A stretch of DNA of 54,167 nt, from the NCBI GenBank assembly GCA_947041225.1, contig CAMRDM010000002.1, forward strand, positions 1 through 54,167, given 5' to 3'. The notes beneath the pieces are model-generated. The model did no database searches and was not told the DNA's origin. It was given only the letters and a program-made list of their open reading frames with translations. Each line of letters starts with the position of its first letter. The first letter of the stretch is position 1. A program made the translations under genes and the position numbers. Of this stretch, positions 30,708-39,996 are shown piece after piece. The DNA comes from an uncultured Deferribacteraceae bacterium. Lineage in GTDB: Bacteria; Chrysiogenota; Deferribacteres; Deferribacterales; Mucispirillaceae.

Positions 30708-31693
30708 AATTATTAACCGTATTCATATTACTAACTATCTCAACAACTGTTTATGCAGATTTTGTTCCACGCTTTGCAACAGCTAATATAAGAGAAGAGG
30801 CAAGTATAAATTCAACTATTATAGAAACAGTTCAAAGAGGAGCTGTACTTAAAGATTTAAAAAATGTACGTCAAGGATTGAACAGTAGATTTTGGCATTA
30901 TATTGAAACTCCTACTGGTTTAAAAGGTTACGTTGCATCAGATATTATAAATGATTTTGAGTTAAGAGATGTAGCGTTACCTATAAAAAAATCTATAACC
31001 AATATTGTGAAAAACAGTAATACAACTGTTGTTTCTGATAACACACTGCATAGAGTAAATATATCGTTGAAAAATCTTAATAGATTAAGTTGTGGATCAA
31101 AAATATCTGATCCTATTTACAGTAAAGATAAAGAGTTTGAAGTTGTGCGTGGAGGCGATAAAGATCTATTCTTAAAAATCTCTCCTATCAAAACAACTAC
31201 GGCAGATGGAGTAACTGAGATCAAATTTAATACATTTGAAAGAGAGTTGTTTGTTGAGTGTTTAGGTAAGATTTATAACTTCACTTTTATACCAGTTGAT
31301 AACCTACCAACTCAAACAATTATTATCGAATCAACTTTTCAAGAGATCGAAAAAGCACGCAACACTGAGCGTATATCTGATTATGAAGAGTTAATTTATA
31401 GTTTAGTAAAACACGCATATCTTGAACAAATACCTGTAGGTTATAAAATGAGTAAAGGTAATTTAGCTTATCAGTTTAAAGAGTTAGAAATTAAGTTGCG
31501 TTACGTCTATAAAGGGTACGATTATGTTGTTGAAGATTGGGAGATAAAATCTGTATCCCCTCAAGTTATAGATTTAGATGAGAGCAGTTTTATACCTTAT
31601 ATTAAATCAGCAAGAGCTGTAACATTTGTTGCACCACGATTATCTAAAAACGAGAAGACGAGAATGTTAGTTGTACGTCTCAACAGTAATTAA
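30704..31693 (+). CDS. TraK-like secretin-family protein with N-terminal bacterial SH3 domain
   Basis: SH3b: ATANIREEASINSTIIETVQRGAVLKDLKN...FWHYIETPTGLKGYVASDII; then TraK-like SLKNLNRLSCGSKISDPIYSKDKEFEVVRGGDKDLFLKI...ELFVECLGKIYNFTFIP. Confidence 0.7.
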   Translation: MKLLTVFILLTISTTVYADFVPRFATANIREEASINSTIIETVQRGAVLKDLKNVRQGLNSRFWHYIETPTGLKGYVASDIINDFELRDVALPIKKSITNIVKNSNTTVVSDNTLHRVNISLKNLNRLSCGSKISDPIYSKDKEFEVVRGGDKDLFLKISPIKTTTADGVTEIKFNTFERELFVECLGKIYNFTFIPVDNLPTQTIIIESTFQEIEKARNTERISDYEELIYSLVKHAYLEQIPVGYKMSKGNLAYQFKELEIKLRYVYKGYDYVVEDWEIKSVSPQVIDLDESSFIPYIKSARAVTFVAPRLSKNEKTRMLVVRLNSN

Positions 31694-31695
31694 TT

Positions 31696-32493
31696 ATGAA
31701 GATATTACTATATTTTTTACTACTAACATTACTATTAACTGGAGTTATAAATGCTGAAATTTTTAATAGAGATGAAACCATGAAGAAAGGTATTGAGCTA
31801 GGTGCAAACGATATAAATCTTTTAGGTAACGATAAGTTTAAGAAAGAGGCAAACGAACTATACGATATTATAACTAATACCGTTAAGCCTAGAGCTAACG
31901 AGATTTCAGAGACTATAAGCTTTGATAATTCAACTGGTGTTATTCATTTCAATCGTACCATACCTAAAAATGATAGTAAAAAATTAGCAAAAAATATGGG
32001 TAATATTTTAAGAGATGATGAGAGAATTTATATATTTATTTCATCATCAATACCAATTGAAGTTTTAAAAAGATACGCTACAGATATAGATCTATTAGGG
32101 ATAGGCAGAAACACAGTTTTCATATTAAGAGGTTGTATCGATACAGGTAAAGGCGTTGGTGGTTGTGGAGATTTTAAAGCTACAGTAAACTTTTTTAAAT
32201 CATTTGCAGAAGATAAAAAGGATAGTATCTATAATGTTCAAATTTGGATAGACCCTACACTATTTAAAAAATACAGTATCACATCAGCACCTACATTTGT
32301 TTATGCAGAGGGTATAACTTTATCAGGCGATATAGGATCAGAGGGATCAGATCAGCGATTAATCTCAACACCTAAATATAGTAAAAGTTTAGGCGATTGG
32401 AGTTTTGATTATCATCTAAGAGAGCTACAACGCAGTTCAAACTCTAATACACTTAAAAATATTTTAGAGGGTTATATTGATGATAAAAATTAA
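31696..32493 (+). CDS. trbC: F-type TrbC-like periplasmic pilus assembly protein
   Basis: IYIFISSSIPIEVLKRYATDI...VFILRGCIDTG...DPTLFKKYSITSAPTFVYAE. Confidence 0.8.
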   Translation: MKILLYFLLLTLLLTGVINAEIFNRDETMKKGIELGANDINLLGNDKFKKEANELYDIITNTVKPRANEISETISFDNSTGVIHFNRTIPKNDSKKLAKNMGNILRDDERIYIFISSSIPIEVLKRYATDIDLLGIGRNTVFILRGCIDTGKGVGGCGDFKATVNFFKSFAEDKKDSIYNVQIWIDPTLFKKYSITSAPTFVYAEGITLSGDIGSEGSDQRLISTPKYSKSLGDWSFDYHLRELQRSSNSNTLKNILEGYIDDKN

Positions 32494-32770
32494 ACACATA
32501 TTAAATAATATTAGTAAGAGAATAACTTTTCATAAACCTAAAATTATATCTATGAATAGATTTTATTTATCACTTTTTATATTCACTATAATTTTGTTTA
32601 TAATTCAAATAACCTTTTTCCCAAGCAGTAATATTGTTATGTTTTCAAAACTGTACGGATTTATATTTTTCATAATTCCTATGATTATGTTTATATATTA
32701 TTTTATTAGATTTATTCAGAATTTTAAATCACGAAAAAAACAGAGTAATGGAAATAATTATGACAAATAA
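32477..32770 (+). CDS. Small two-TM membrane protein
   Basis: 97-aa ORF overlapping both neighbours; two hydrophobic segments. Confidence 0.6.
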   Translation: MMIKIKHILNNISKRITFHKPKIISMNRFYLSLFIFTIILFIIQITFFPSSNIVMFSKLYGFIFFIIPMIMFIYYFIRFIQNFKSRKKQSNGNNYDK

Positions 32771-35171
32771 ATTTCTATCAAAAAGTATATTAGCAGCAGC
32801 GATGATTTTACTTCCAACGATCGTATCGGCTGCACCTGCTTATGAAGTTCATGCGTGGGGTTACGGCGATCTACTGTACAACGTCCTTCAAGCAACTAAA
32901 GTTCTTATAGGCTCAGGCAACTATCTAAAGATGGTTCAAATCGCATTAACGATCGGTATAATGATAACTGTATTGTCGTTAATGAATGCGAAAGATTTCT
33001 CAATTTTTATGGTTGGACAGAAAGTTGTTGTCGGCGTTTTACTATATACTTTTATCGTTGGTAGCAGTACTGATGTTGTTATAACCGATCATACAACTGG
33101 TAAAACTCGTGATATCAGAAGCGTACCATCAGTAATCGGATTTCCTCTATACCTCTTTTCAAATTTAGAAAGAGGAGCTAGCGAACTTTTTAGAACATCA
33201 CTCGCAATGACAGAGGGTTCACTCACAGCACTCGGATCAGTACCAGTAACTACAGGGTATGATTTATTATACACAGCAAGTAACTATCGTATTCAAGATC
33301 CGAAACTTAATCAAACTATAAATCAGTTTATACAGAACTGTGTTTACCCTGATGTTTTATCAGGATTTTTAGATCTATCAACATTAGGATCAGCAAATTT
33401 TTGGCAATCACTTTCAGGCAACACCCACCCTGCAAGAATATCAGGTATATACGATAGCACTTCTGATATAATAGATGGAAAACTTAATCCATGCCCAGCA
33501 GTGTATACATATATAGATAACACCTTAGCTACATATACTAATAAAGGTGGAACAGGATTTAAACGACTAGCAGCATCAATGGGATTTTTAACTGCTGATA
33601 CGGTATCAAGTACGTTAGGCACAATATCGAAACAATCATTCGGTTACGGTCAGAACGGTTCTATGTTTTTAAAGAATGCGATAGCTATGAATTCATTTAA
33701 TGATGCGTATGTGCAGACTGCATCACAGGTAGGTATAGATTCATCAGCGTTAGCGTACGGTATGGCAAAGGGTAGCGAAACGACTGCAACACAGATGACG
33801 TTATCAGGGATAATGGCAAAGAAATATATGCCTTTCACAAAAGGTTTTATGACGGTTATATTGATTGCACTTATACCGTTAATTTTACTGATCGCACTAG
33901 CTACAAATTCACTTCGTAAACCTGCAGGAATGATTATAGGTATTCTAACTGCGTTGTCGTTATGGTCGATAGGAGCTCAATTGTTAGACTTCTTTATTTT
34001 GATAAGAACTCGTGAGATGTTAGAGACTGTTGCAACATCTGGTGGAGAGTATTCACTAACAACAAAACCGATAATTGATTCATCAATACTTGATTCAATA
34101 AATATGGCTATGAGTATGTATTGGATGATCCCTACCCTATCATTTGCAGTAGCCTCAATGAACGGTTATGCAGCGTCACAAATGATGAGTGGAGCAGGAG
34201 CAGCAGCGAACAGTGCAGTAGGTGGAGCAGCTGGCGAAATCGCCTCAGGATCAAGATCCATGGGTGTTGTTCGTGAAAATATGATGAGTGCTAATAAGTA
34301 TGATGGAGCATCAAGCTTTAACTCAGGACAAAGCAGTCAAATGACTAACTCCAATATGATTAATGCTAAAAATGATAAAAACCTTAGTGCAAACTCAAGT
34401 AGCAGTCAAGTAGATAGTTATATGAACAGGAGTATATCTAATACTAAAGATGAAGATCATTCAGGTAGCACAACTACAAGAGGAGATAATGCTGTTCACG
34501 ATAATAGCACTGTACATAAATCAGGCGAAAGTACATCAATAAATAATAGCTTTAAAGATGATAGCAGTCATGTTGTTGATAAAGATAATATCTATACTGC
34601 TCGTACAGTAAATAATACGAGCAAAACAAAAGATAGCTCAACAAATATTAATGACGAAACAAATATCAAAGAAGGGTTAAATCTGTCAGGATCAGTTCAA
34701 ACAGGTAGCACAGGAGACTCTATAGCACTTAAAGAATTAGCAAGTACAATGAACAATGAGGAAGCTAAAAACTTTCCAGCATCATTAAGAGGTAGTACAT
34801 CATATTCTCCTCAAACAGTAGCCATGCAAGAACAAACAGCAGCGAGTTTAGCTAGTCAAATGGCTCAATATTCAACACAAACTGAAGCTCAAAACTGGGG
34901 AACAACTGGTGGTGTGAATACAGGACCAATACCTTTCTTAAATGCTGGTATAAGTAAATCTGATCAAACCATTGAAACACAAAATCTTTATCAACAAGAG
35001 CTTGCAGATATTATGAAGGAATCCAACTCTACAAACATAGAGCAAAATGTACAGAACTACCTAAATGAAAAGTTAGGTGATGATAACAATTTAAAAGTTC
35101 TTGATCTTAAAACAGAAAAGGTTGAAATAGATCCTACTAAAGAGGACAAAGTGACAAGAACTGATTTTTAG
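32760..35171 (+). CDS. traG: TraG-like mating-pair stabilisation protein
   Basis: TraG N-terminal-like: YEVHAWGYGDLLYNVLQATKVLIGSGNYLKMVQIALTIGIMITVLSLMN; long polar C-terminal tail. Confidence 0.85.
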   Translation: MTNKFLSKSILAAAMILLPTIVSAAPAYEVHAWGYGDLLYNVLQATKVLIGSGNYLKMVQIALTIGIMITVLSLMNAKDFSIFMVGQKVVVGVLLYTFIVGSSTDVVITDHTTGKTRDIRSVPSVIGFPLYLFSNLERGASELFRTSLAMTEGSLTALGSVPVTTGYDLLYTASNYRIQDPKLNQTINQFIQNCVYPDVLSGFLDLSTLGSANFWQSLSGNTHPARISGIYDSTSDIIDGKLNPCPAVYTYIDNTLATYTNKGGTGFKRLAASMGFLTADTVSSTLGTISKQSFGYGQNGSMFLKNAIAMNSFNDAYVQTASQVGIDSSALAYGMAKGSETTATQMTLSGIMAKKYMPFTKGFMTVILIALIPLILLIALATNSLRKPAGMIIGILTALSLWSIGAQLLDFFILIRTREMLETVATSGGEYSLTTKPIIDSSILDSINMAMSMYWMIPTLSFAVASMNGYAASQMMSGAGAAANSAVGGAAGEIASGSRSMGVVRENMMSANKYDGASSFNSGQSSQMTNSNMINAKNDKNLSANSSSSQVDSYMNRSISNTKDEDHSGSTTTRGDNAVHDNSTVHKSGESTSINNSFKDDSSHVVDKDNIYTARTVNNTSKTKDSSTNINDETNIKEGLNLSGSVQTGSTGDSIALKELASTMNNEEAKNFPASLRGSTSYSPQTVAMQEQTAASLASQMAQYSTQTEAQNWGTTGGVNTGPIPFLNAGISKSDQTIETQNLYQQELADIMKESNSTNIEQNVQNYLNEKLGDDNNLKVLDLKTEKVEIDPTKEDKVTRTDF

Positions 35172-35315
35172 CACCTAAAACAGTTTTAAATATATTTTTA
35201 GAATCTATGACAATAAATAAATGTATCAACACATTAATTTACTGAATTATTATATTCTAGACTTAATAATTATATTTAGTATAATAAATGCTAATACATA
35301 AAGGGGATATCTACT

Positions 35316-35966
35316 ATGAAAAAAATGTTTATAATATTCACATTGCTCACTACTTTAGTGATAAGTGCAAATACTCAAGTTCAAGCTAAAACTTCAAAAG
35401 AGCTAGATGATAAAATAAATACACTAACTAAATCTTGCAATGGTGGAGATATGGCGAACTGTTTAAATCTTGCAGTAATTTATGCTAGTGGTGAAGGTGT
35501 TAAGCAAGACTACAATAAAGTAGCTGAGCTGTTGACAAAAGCATGTGACGGAAAAAATATCGATGCTTGTTTAAGTCTTGGTTATATGTATATGGAAGGA
35601 ATTGGAATTAAGTTAAATGACAAAAAAGCTGTAGAGCTTTTTACAAGAACTTGTGATAATGAAAATTTAGGTGGTTGTACTAATCTTGGAATTATGTACG
35701 AGAAGGGAAAAGGAGTTGAACAAGATTATAAAAAGGCTATAGAGCTATACAGTAATGCTTGTGAGGGTGGAGATTTAATGGGTTGTAATAATCTTGGTAA
35801 TAGTTATTATAATGGACTAGGAGTCTTGCTAAATTATGACAATGCACTAAGCTTATTTAAAAAAGCTTGTGAGGGTGGAAGTAATCTTGGATGTAGTAAC
35901 TTTAAAAAAACATATAAAGAAGTCTGTTTAAATAATCCAAAAAAATACTGTTCTAAATACCAATAA
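35316..35966 (+). CDS. Sel1-repeat exported protein within the mobile element
   Basis: Signal peptide and 5 Sel1 repeats; opposite strand to the 1-12 kb array. Confidence 0.9.
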   Translation: MKKMFIIFTLLTTLVISANTQVQAKTSKELDDKINTLTKSCNGGDMANCLNLAVIYASGEGVKQDYNKVAELLTKACDGKNIDACLSLGYMYMEGIGIKLNDKKAVELFTRTCDNENLGGCTNLGIMYEKGKGVEQDYKKAIELYSNACEGGDLMGCNNLGNSYYNGLGVLLNYDNALSLFKKACEGGSNLGCSNFKKTYKEVCLNNPKKYCSKYQ

Positions 35967-35968
35967 AT

Positions 35969-36691
35969 ATGTTTACTAGACTGCAATTAATTTCAACTAT
36001 TCTCTTAACTTTTACGAACGTTTCATTTGCAGACGTTCCTAAAAGTTTTTATGAAAGCAAAAAGTTAATGCAGTCTGTTTATTTCGATAATCAAAAATCT
36101 TTCTACTGTGAATGTGATTATAACTATACCTTTATCAAAGACAAGAAAAAAACTGTCGTAAACCCATCTACATGTGGTTACACTCCACGCAAAAATATTA
36201 ATAGAGGTAAATATATAGAATGGGAGCATGTCGTCCCTGCATCTATCATCGGCAGAAATCTATCTTGTTGGAAAGATAATATCTGTATCAACTCTAAAGG
36301 TAAAAAATATAAAGGTAGAAAATGTTGTCAGAAAATTGATAACTATTTTAAAATAGCTGAAGCTGATATGCACAACTTAGTCCCTGCTGTTGGCGAACTA
36401 AACGGCGATAGAAGTAACTACTCATTCGGTATCGTCAAAAATAAAATCAAGCGATACGGTTCATGTGAGTTCTATATCGAAAACAAAATCGTTGAACCAA
36501 GAGATGAAATAAAAGGCGATATCGCTCGTATATATTTCTATATGATAGATCGATACAAAATACAAATACCAACTAATGAAATAAACGTTTTACAATACTG
36601 GAACAAACTCGATCAAGTATCTATGTTCGAAAGAGTTCGCAATCAGAGAATTAGAAATATTCAAGGCAATAGCAACCGATTTATAAAATAA
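35969..36691 (+). CDS. EndA/endonuclease I-family exported nuclease
   Basis: IEWEHVVPASIIGRNLSCWK...EADMHNLVPAVGELNGDRSNYSFG; signal peptide. Confidence 0.9.
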   Translation: MFTRLQLISTILLTFTNVSFADVPKSFYESKKLMQSVYFDNQKSFYCECDYNYTFIKDKKKTVVNPSTCGYTPRKNINRGKYIEWEHVVPASIIGRNLSCWKDNICINSKGKKYKGRKCCQKIDNYFKIAEADMHNLVPAVGELNGDRSNYSFGIVKNKIKRYGSCEFYIENKIVEPRDEIKGDIARIYFYMIDRYKIQIPTNEINVLQYWNKLDQVSMFERVRNQRIRNIQGNSNRFIK

Positions 36692-36804
36692 AATATTCAA
36701 TCACAATCTCCCCCTCTTCTCTTCTCTTCTCTCAACCACACAACACACAACCCAACTACATAATCTACAATCTCAAAGAAGTCTTAACACAGCACAAGCT
36801 TTCA

Positions 36805-36853
36805 CTTATTATTTATGAAGGGTTCTACCAAAAAACCCGTAATGAATAATAAG
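36805..36853. repeat. Long imperfect inverted repeat
   Basis: CTTATTATTTATGAAGGGT...ACCCGTAATGAATAATAAG (19-bp arms with a few mismatches). Confidence 0.75.
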
Positions 36854-37186
36854 TAAGATTGAAAGCGATATAGTAACACATAAATGCTTATTACTTGCAT
36901 CGACAACGGTTTAGGTTTTTTACGATCAAAACGTAGTGTAACAAAGTTTTGAGGAAGTGAAAAATCGTTCTTACCTAAAATAAACACTTGCAATATTAAA
37001 ATAACTAGTGTATTTTATAAATATACAATCGCATTTAATTATGTCATCTTCTGCATAGTGCAGAGACAGATCAATTATTATGCTATATTATTATGTTTAG
37101 GACATGATTTTTATAGAGGATGTAATAATTGGTGGCTAAATAGTAGCAATATAAATAGTTTATATTGATTTCCCTACTAATATTAA

Positions 37187-37290
37187 AAATACTTTTCATA
37201 AGTATTTAATCAAAACAGATACATTATGTATCTTAATCCAAATAAAATATTATAAATTTAAAACGATATATTTATCAGTTTAGGACTGAC
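37187..37290. repeat. Cluster of short inverted repeats in noncoding DNA
   Basis: AAATACTT-ttcat-AAGTATTT (37187-37207), AGATACA-tta-TGTATCT (37217-37233), TCAGT-ttagg-ACTGA (37275-37289). Confidence 0.75.
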
Positions 37291-37356
37291 AAATTTATTG
37301 TAATTTAAACTCTTATTTAGTAGCGTTAGACGTTATTAATTTAGATAAATATTAAA

Positions 37357-37465
37357 ACCCATAGGGTATAATTTTACCCTTATGGGTATTTTTATATCCT
37401 TTTTTAGGTTTTATATAAATAAAAAATAAAATTATGTGAAAAATCACAAAAAAAGGAGATCAATC
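37357..37465 (+). promoter_or_regulatory. Leader element copy 1 (divergent, longest)
   Basis: ACCCATAGGGTATAATTTTACCCTTATGGGT (37357-37387), then TCCTTTTTT...AAAAAAAGGA pairing across the SD. Confidence 0.7.
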
Positions 37466-37963
37466 ATGGCAATGTACACAACAGTAAAAGGTTATATTAA
37501 CAAGGTAGAAGTAAAAAGTTATGTTAGTGGAGTAGAAGCAGATAGCTCAACTAATAAAGCAAGTGGAAAAATGGCAGTAGTAAGTATAGCAATGGCATCT
37601 AAAAGAAAAGATGAGAAAGGAGCATACACTATTAAAGAAAATACTTTCTTTATACGTGCAGTTACCTTTTCTAAAAGTTTAATTGAAAAATTAGATGGAC
37701 AAGAAAAGTTATTTTGCGAGTTATCACTTAAAGCTGAATCAGTTAAAAAAGATGAGAATTACTTTGAAAACTGGTACCTATTAGGATTTACTGATTTAAC
37801 TTTATTAAAAGCACCAGAAGAAGCTACTTCTACAGATACTACAGATATTACTTCAACTGAAATTACTTCTACAGATACTTTTGAAATTACTTCTAGAGAT
37901 ACTTTGTCTGAGGAAGAAAAAGAAAAAATATTATCTGAGTATTTAGCAGGTAATAAGAAATAA
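37466..37963 (+). CDS. SSB-like/OB-fold candidate, paralogue of 39997..40383
   Basis: MAMYTTVKGYINKVEVK...FFIRAVTFSKSLIEKLDGQEKLFCELSLKAESVKKDENYFENWYLLGFTDLTLL; start at MAMYTT after AAAAGGAG. OB-fold assignment by eye. Confidence 0.5.
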   Translation: MAMYTTVKGYINKVEVKSYVSGVEADSSTNKASGKMAVVSIAMASKRKDEKGAYTIKENTFFIRAVTFSKSLIEKLDGQEKLFCELSLKAESVKKDENYFENWYLLGFTDLTLLKAPEEATSTDTTDITSTEITSTDTFEITSRDTLSEEEKEKILSEYLAGNKK

Positions 37964-37969
37964 AAATTT

Positions 37970-37992
37970 AGTGGCTTAGGCCACTTTTTTTT
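37970..37992 (+). terminator. Intrinsic terminator, GTGGC family copy 1
   Basis: AGTGGCTTAGGCCACTTTTTTTT. Confidence 0.85.
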
Positions 37993-38019
37993 AAGTATTT
38001 TAAAATTAAATAAAAACAA

Positions 38020-38094
38020 ACCCTAGAGGGATTATAATTATCCCTTTGGGGTATTTATATATTCTCTTTTAGAGGTAAAAAAGGAGGAATTATT
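38020..38094 (+). promoter_or_regulatory. Leader element copy 2
   Basis: ACCCTAGAGGGATTATAATTATCCCTTTGGGGT (38020-38052); anti-SD hairpin CTCTTTT/AAAAGGAG (38064-38086). Confidence 0.8.
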
Positions 38095-38424
38095 ATGGCA
38101 GTACTTTTTATTAGTAAAACAGAACTTACGGAATGGAATGAAGAAGTAACTTTTTTTAAAGGAATGGTATCTATTAAATGGTATGAGTTACTTTCAGATG
38201 CACTTATATCAATAACGCTACTGTTATCTGTAATAGGAACGATATTTATATTTGGTGAGTTCACTTATATGAGTATTGCTTTTGTAATAACTTGTTGTTT
38301 TTCGTGCGTGTTATTGTTTTGTAGAAAATTACAAAAAAATATACATGAAATTCGTGAATATCGAAAAGATGAAGAACAACTAAAAAATCTCATTAAAGAA
38401 GCAAATATTATGTTGAATAAATAA
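38095..38424 (+). CDS. Small two-TM membrane protein
   Basis: 109 aa; hydrophobic segments ALISITLLLSVIGTIFIFG and MSIAFVITCCFSCVLLFC; strong SD. Confidence 0.75.
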   Translation: MAVLFISKTELTEWNEEVTFFKGMVSIKWYELLSDALISITLLLSVIGTIFIFGEFTYMSIAFVITCCFSCVLLFCRKLQKNIHEIREYRKDEEQLKNLIKEANIMLNK

Positions 38425-38436
38425 AAAACAAACAAA

Positions 38437-38507
38437 CCCTAGAGGGAGTATTTAACTTCCCTTTAGGGCAGTTTTATACTCTCTTTTAGAGGTAGAAAGG
38501 AGACAAT
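38437..38507 (+). promoter_or_regulatory. Leader element copy 3
   Basis: CCCTAGAGGGAGTATTTAACTTCCCTTTAGGG (38437-38468); anti-SD TCTCTTTT/GAAAGGAGA (38480-38503). Confidence 0.8.
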
Positions 38508-38726
38508 ATGAAAAGAGTATTGCAAAAGTTTGACAAAAGCAATATGATAGGACTATTGAGAACTACGAGAGAAATAGCACTTTATGTATTTGTACTTGGT
38601 ATTTTTTTATCAAAAGAAGATATACCTAGTTCTCTAGCATCAATAACGAGTTGTTTAATCATTATTGGTATCTATCTTATAGATCAAGTAGTGATAAATA
38701 TGACTAAGGAGGATGAAAATGGGTAG
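38508..38726 (+). CDS. Small membrane protein A of two-gene mini-operon, copy 1
   Basis: 72 aa; LLRTTREIALYVFVLGIFL shared with 40666..40896. Confidence 0.75.
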   Translation: MKRVLQKFDKSNMIGLLRTTREIALYVFVLGIFLSKEDIPSSLASITSCLIIIGIYLIDQVVINMTKEDENG

Positions 38727-38829
38727 TATGTTTTTAATACTCTCCCTTGTACTTTCTACAATGGGAGCAATCTTAGGATTATATTCATTAAATTACTATG
38801 CTAAAAAAGAGAAGAAAAACAAAGAATAA
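38719..38829 (+). CDS. Micro-membrane protein B of mini-operon, copy 1 (36 aa)
   Basis: MGSMFLILSLVLSTMGAILGLYSLNYYAKKEKKNKE; overlaps the end of gene A; SD AAGGAGGA. Confidence 0.65.
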   Translation: MGSMFLILSLVLSTMGAILGLYSLNYYAKKEKKNKE

Positions 38830-38834
38830 AATTT

Positions 38835-38859
38835 AAGTGGCTTATGCCACTTTTTTTTT
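38835..38859 (+). terminator. Intrinsic terminator, GTGGC family copy 2
   Basis: AAGTGGCTTATGCCACTTTTTTTTT. Confidence 0.85.
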
Positions 38860-38894
38860 AAGTAGTTTTAGAAATTAAATAAAAATAAAAACAA

Positions 38895-38971
38895 ACCCTA
38901 GAGGGATTATAATTATCCTTTTAGGGTATTTTTATATTCTCTTTTAGAGGTAAAAAAACGGAGAGTATATT
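38895..38971 (+). promoter_or_regulatory. Leader element copy 4
   Basis: ACCCTAGAGGGATTATAATTATCCTTTTAGGGT (38895-38927); anti-SD TCTC...GAGA (38938-38964). Confidence 0.8.
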
Positions 38972-39448
38972 ATGTTGAAAAAAATTATTAGAAAAATTAG
39001 AATTAAAAGAGAAGTTAATCAGAATTGGCAAGTTAGATTATTGATAGAATTACTTAAACCTACAGATGTTAATATCAAGCATTACAAAAATCGTTTATCA
39101 CTATTTTTAGTGAAAAATGATTTAAAGATGACTGATTTAAGATTATTGTTTAGTTCATATATCGGCAAGCTTGCATGGTTTGACTTTGATAACACAAATA
39201 ACACAGTAGTAGTAAATATTACGACTAGAGATAGTAATGGTTACAATACTATTACATCAAAAACAGTCGACAGATTATCTATGACTTACTATGTTAAAAA
39301 AGACGAACTAGCGTTAGCAGACGAAACACAAGTTATGTTAGTGGTAGCACAAACAAGACAAATTATTCATGCAGATACTCCTTTTGATGGCAAACTTCTT
39401 AACATTGATGACTATATGTTGCCTACAGGCAAATATTTTAATCGTTAG
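38972..39448 (+). CDS. Hypothetical protein of the cassette region
   Basis: 158-aa ORF with SD and leader. Confidence 0.7.
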   Translation: MLKKIIRKIRIKREVNQNWQVRLLIELLKPTDVNIKHYKNRLSLFLVKNDLKMTDLRLLFSSYIGKLAWFDFDNTNNTVVVNITTRDSNGYNTITSKTVDRLSMTYYVKKDELALADETQVMLVVAQTRQIIHADTPFDGKLLNIDDYMLPTGKYFNR

Positions 39449-39479
39449 AAAACATCAATAAGTATTAACAAATAAAATT

Positions 39480-39505
39480 AAGTGGATTTATCCACTTTTT
39501 TTTTA
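39480..39505 (+). terminator. Intrinsic terminator, variant copy
   Basis: AAGTGGATTTATCCACTTTTTTTTT. Confidence 0.8.
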
Positions 39506-39528
39506 ATTATAACCAAGGAGTTGACATT

Positions 39529-39744
39529 GTGAAAAACATATTTACTAATAAACTAAAAGGAATTATAATAGTTGTATTAGAAAGAATTAGAGATTTTATT
39601 TTTTATGGTCTGTTGTTAGGATTTACAGTAATATTAATTGAGAGTGGAAATTTTACCTTTATAGATATTCTAAAAATGTTTATACTTTTTATATGTACAC
39701 TAATAATAGATATCATAGTAAAATTATACAAGAAGGAGGTTTAG
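39529..39744 (+). CDS. Small membrane protein A, copy 2 (divergent)
   Basis: 71 aa; VLERIRDFIFYGLLLGF aligns with LRTTREIALYVFVLGIF. Confidence 0.65.
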   Translation: MKNIFTNKLKGIIIVVLERIRDFIFYGLLLGFTVILIESGNFTFIDILKMFILFICTLIIDIIVKLYKKEV

Positions 39745-39746
39745 TT

Positions 39747-39857
39747 ATGGATACTTTTTTAAACGTTTTACTAGTTATAGGAGCGATAGGTGTTTTTATA
39801 GCTTTGTTTATCGTTCCTAGACTTCCAGATAATAAAGAGAAACAAGATATTAAATAA
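39747..39857 (+). CDS. Micro-membrane protein B, copy 2 (36 aa)
   Basis: MDTFLNVLLVIGAIGVFIALFIVPRLPDNKEKQDIK; SD AAGGAGG. Confidence 0.65.
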   Translation: MDTFLNVLLVIGAIGVFIALFIVPRLPDNKEKQDIK

Positions 39858-39863
39858 AATTTT

Positions 39864-39888
39864 GAGTGGCTTATGCCACTCTTTTTTT
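39864..39888 (+). terminator. Intrinsic terminator, GTGGC family copy 3
   Basis: GAGTGGCTTATGCCACTCTTTTTTT. Confidence 0.85.
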
Positions 39889-39921
39889 AAGTATTTTTAA
39901 AAATTAAATAAAAACAAACAA

Positions 39922-39996
39922 ACCCTAGAGGGATATTATAAATCCTTTTAGGGTTTTTATATATCCTTTTATGGAAATTAAAAGGAGAAGAAAGAT
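39922..39996 (+). promoter_or_regulatory. Leader element copy 5
   Basis: ACCCTAGAGGGATATTATAAATCCTTTTAGGGT (39922-39954); anti-SD CCTTTT/AAAAGG (39965-39985). Confidence 0.8.

Noticed and set aside
36802-36993. ORF 36802..36993 on the minus strand as a real gene
   Set aside because: Overlaps a long inverted repeat, no convincing SD, no family resemblance; treated as noncoding structured DNA.
37759-38264. Minus-strand ORFs 37759..38019, 38055..38264 and 39925..40155
   Set aside because: Lie across leaders/terminators and antisense to SD-bearing plus-strand genes.
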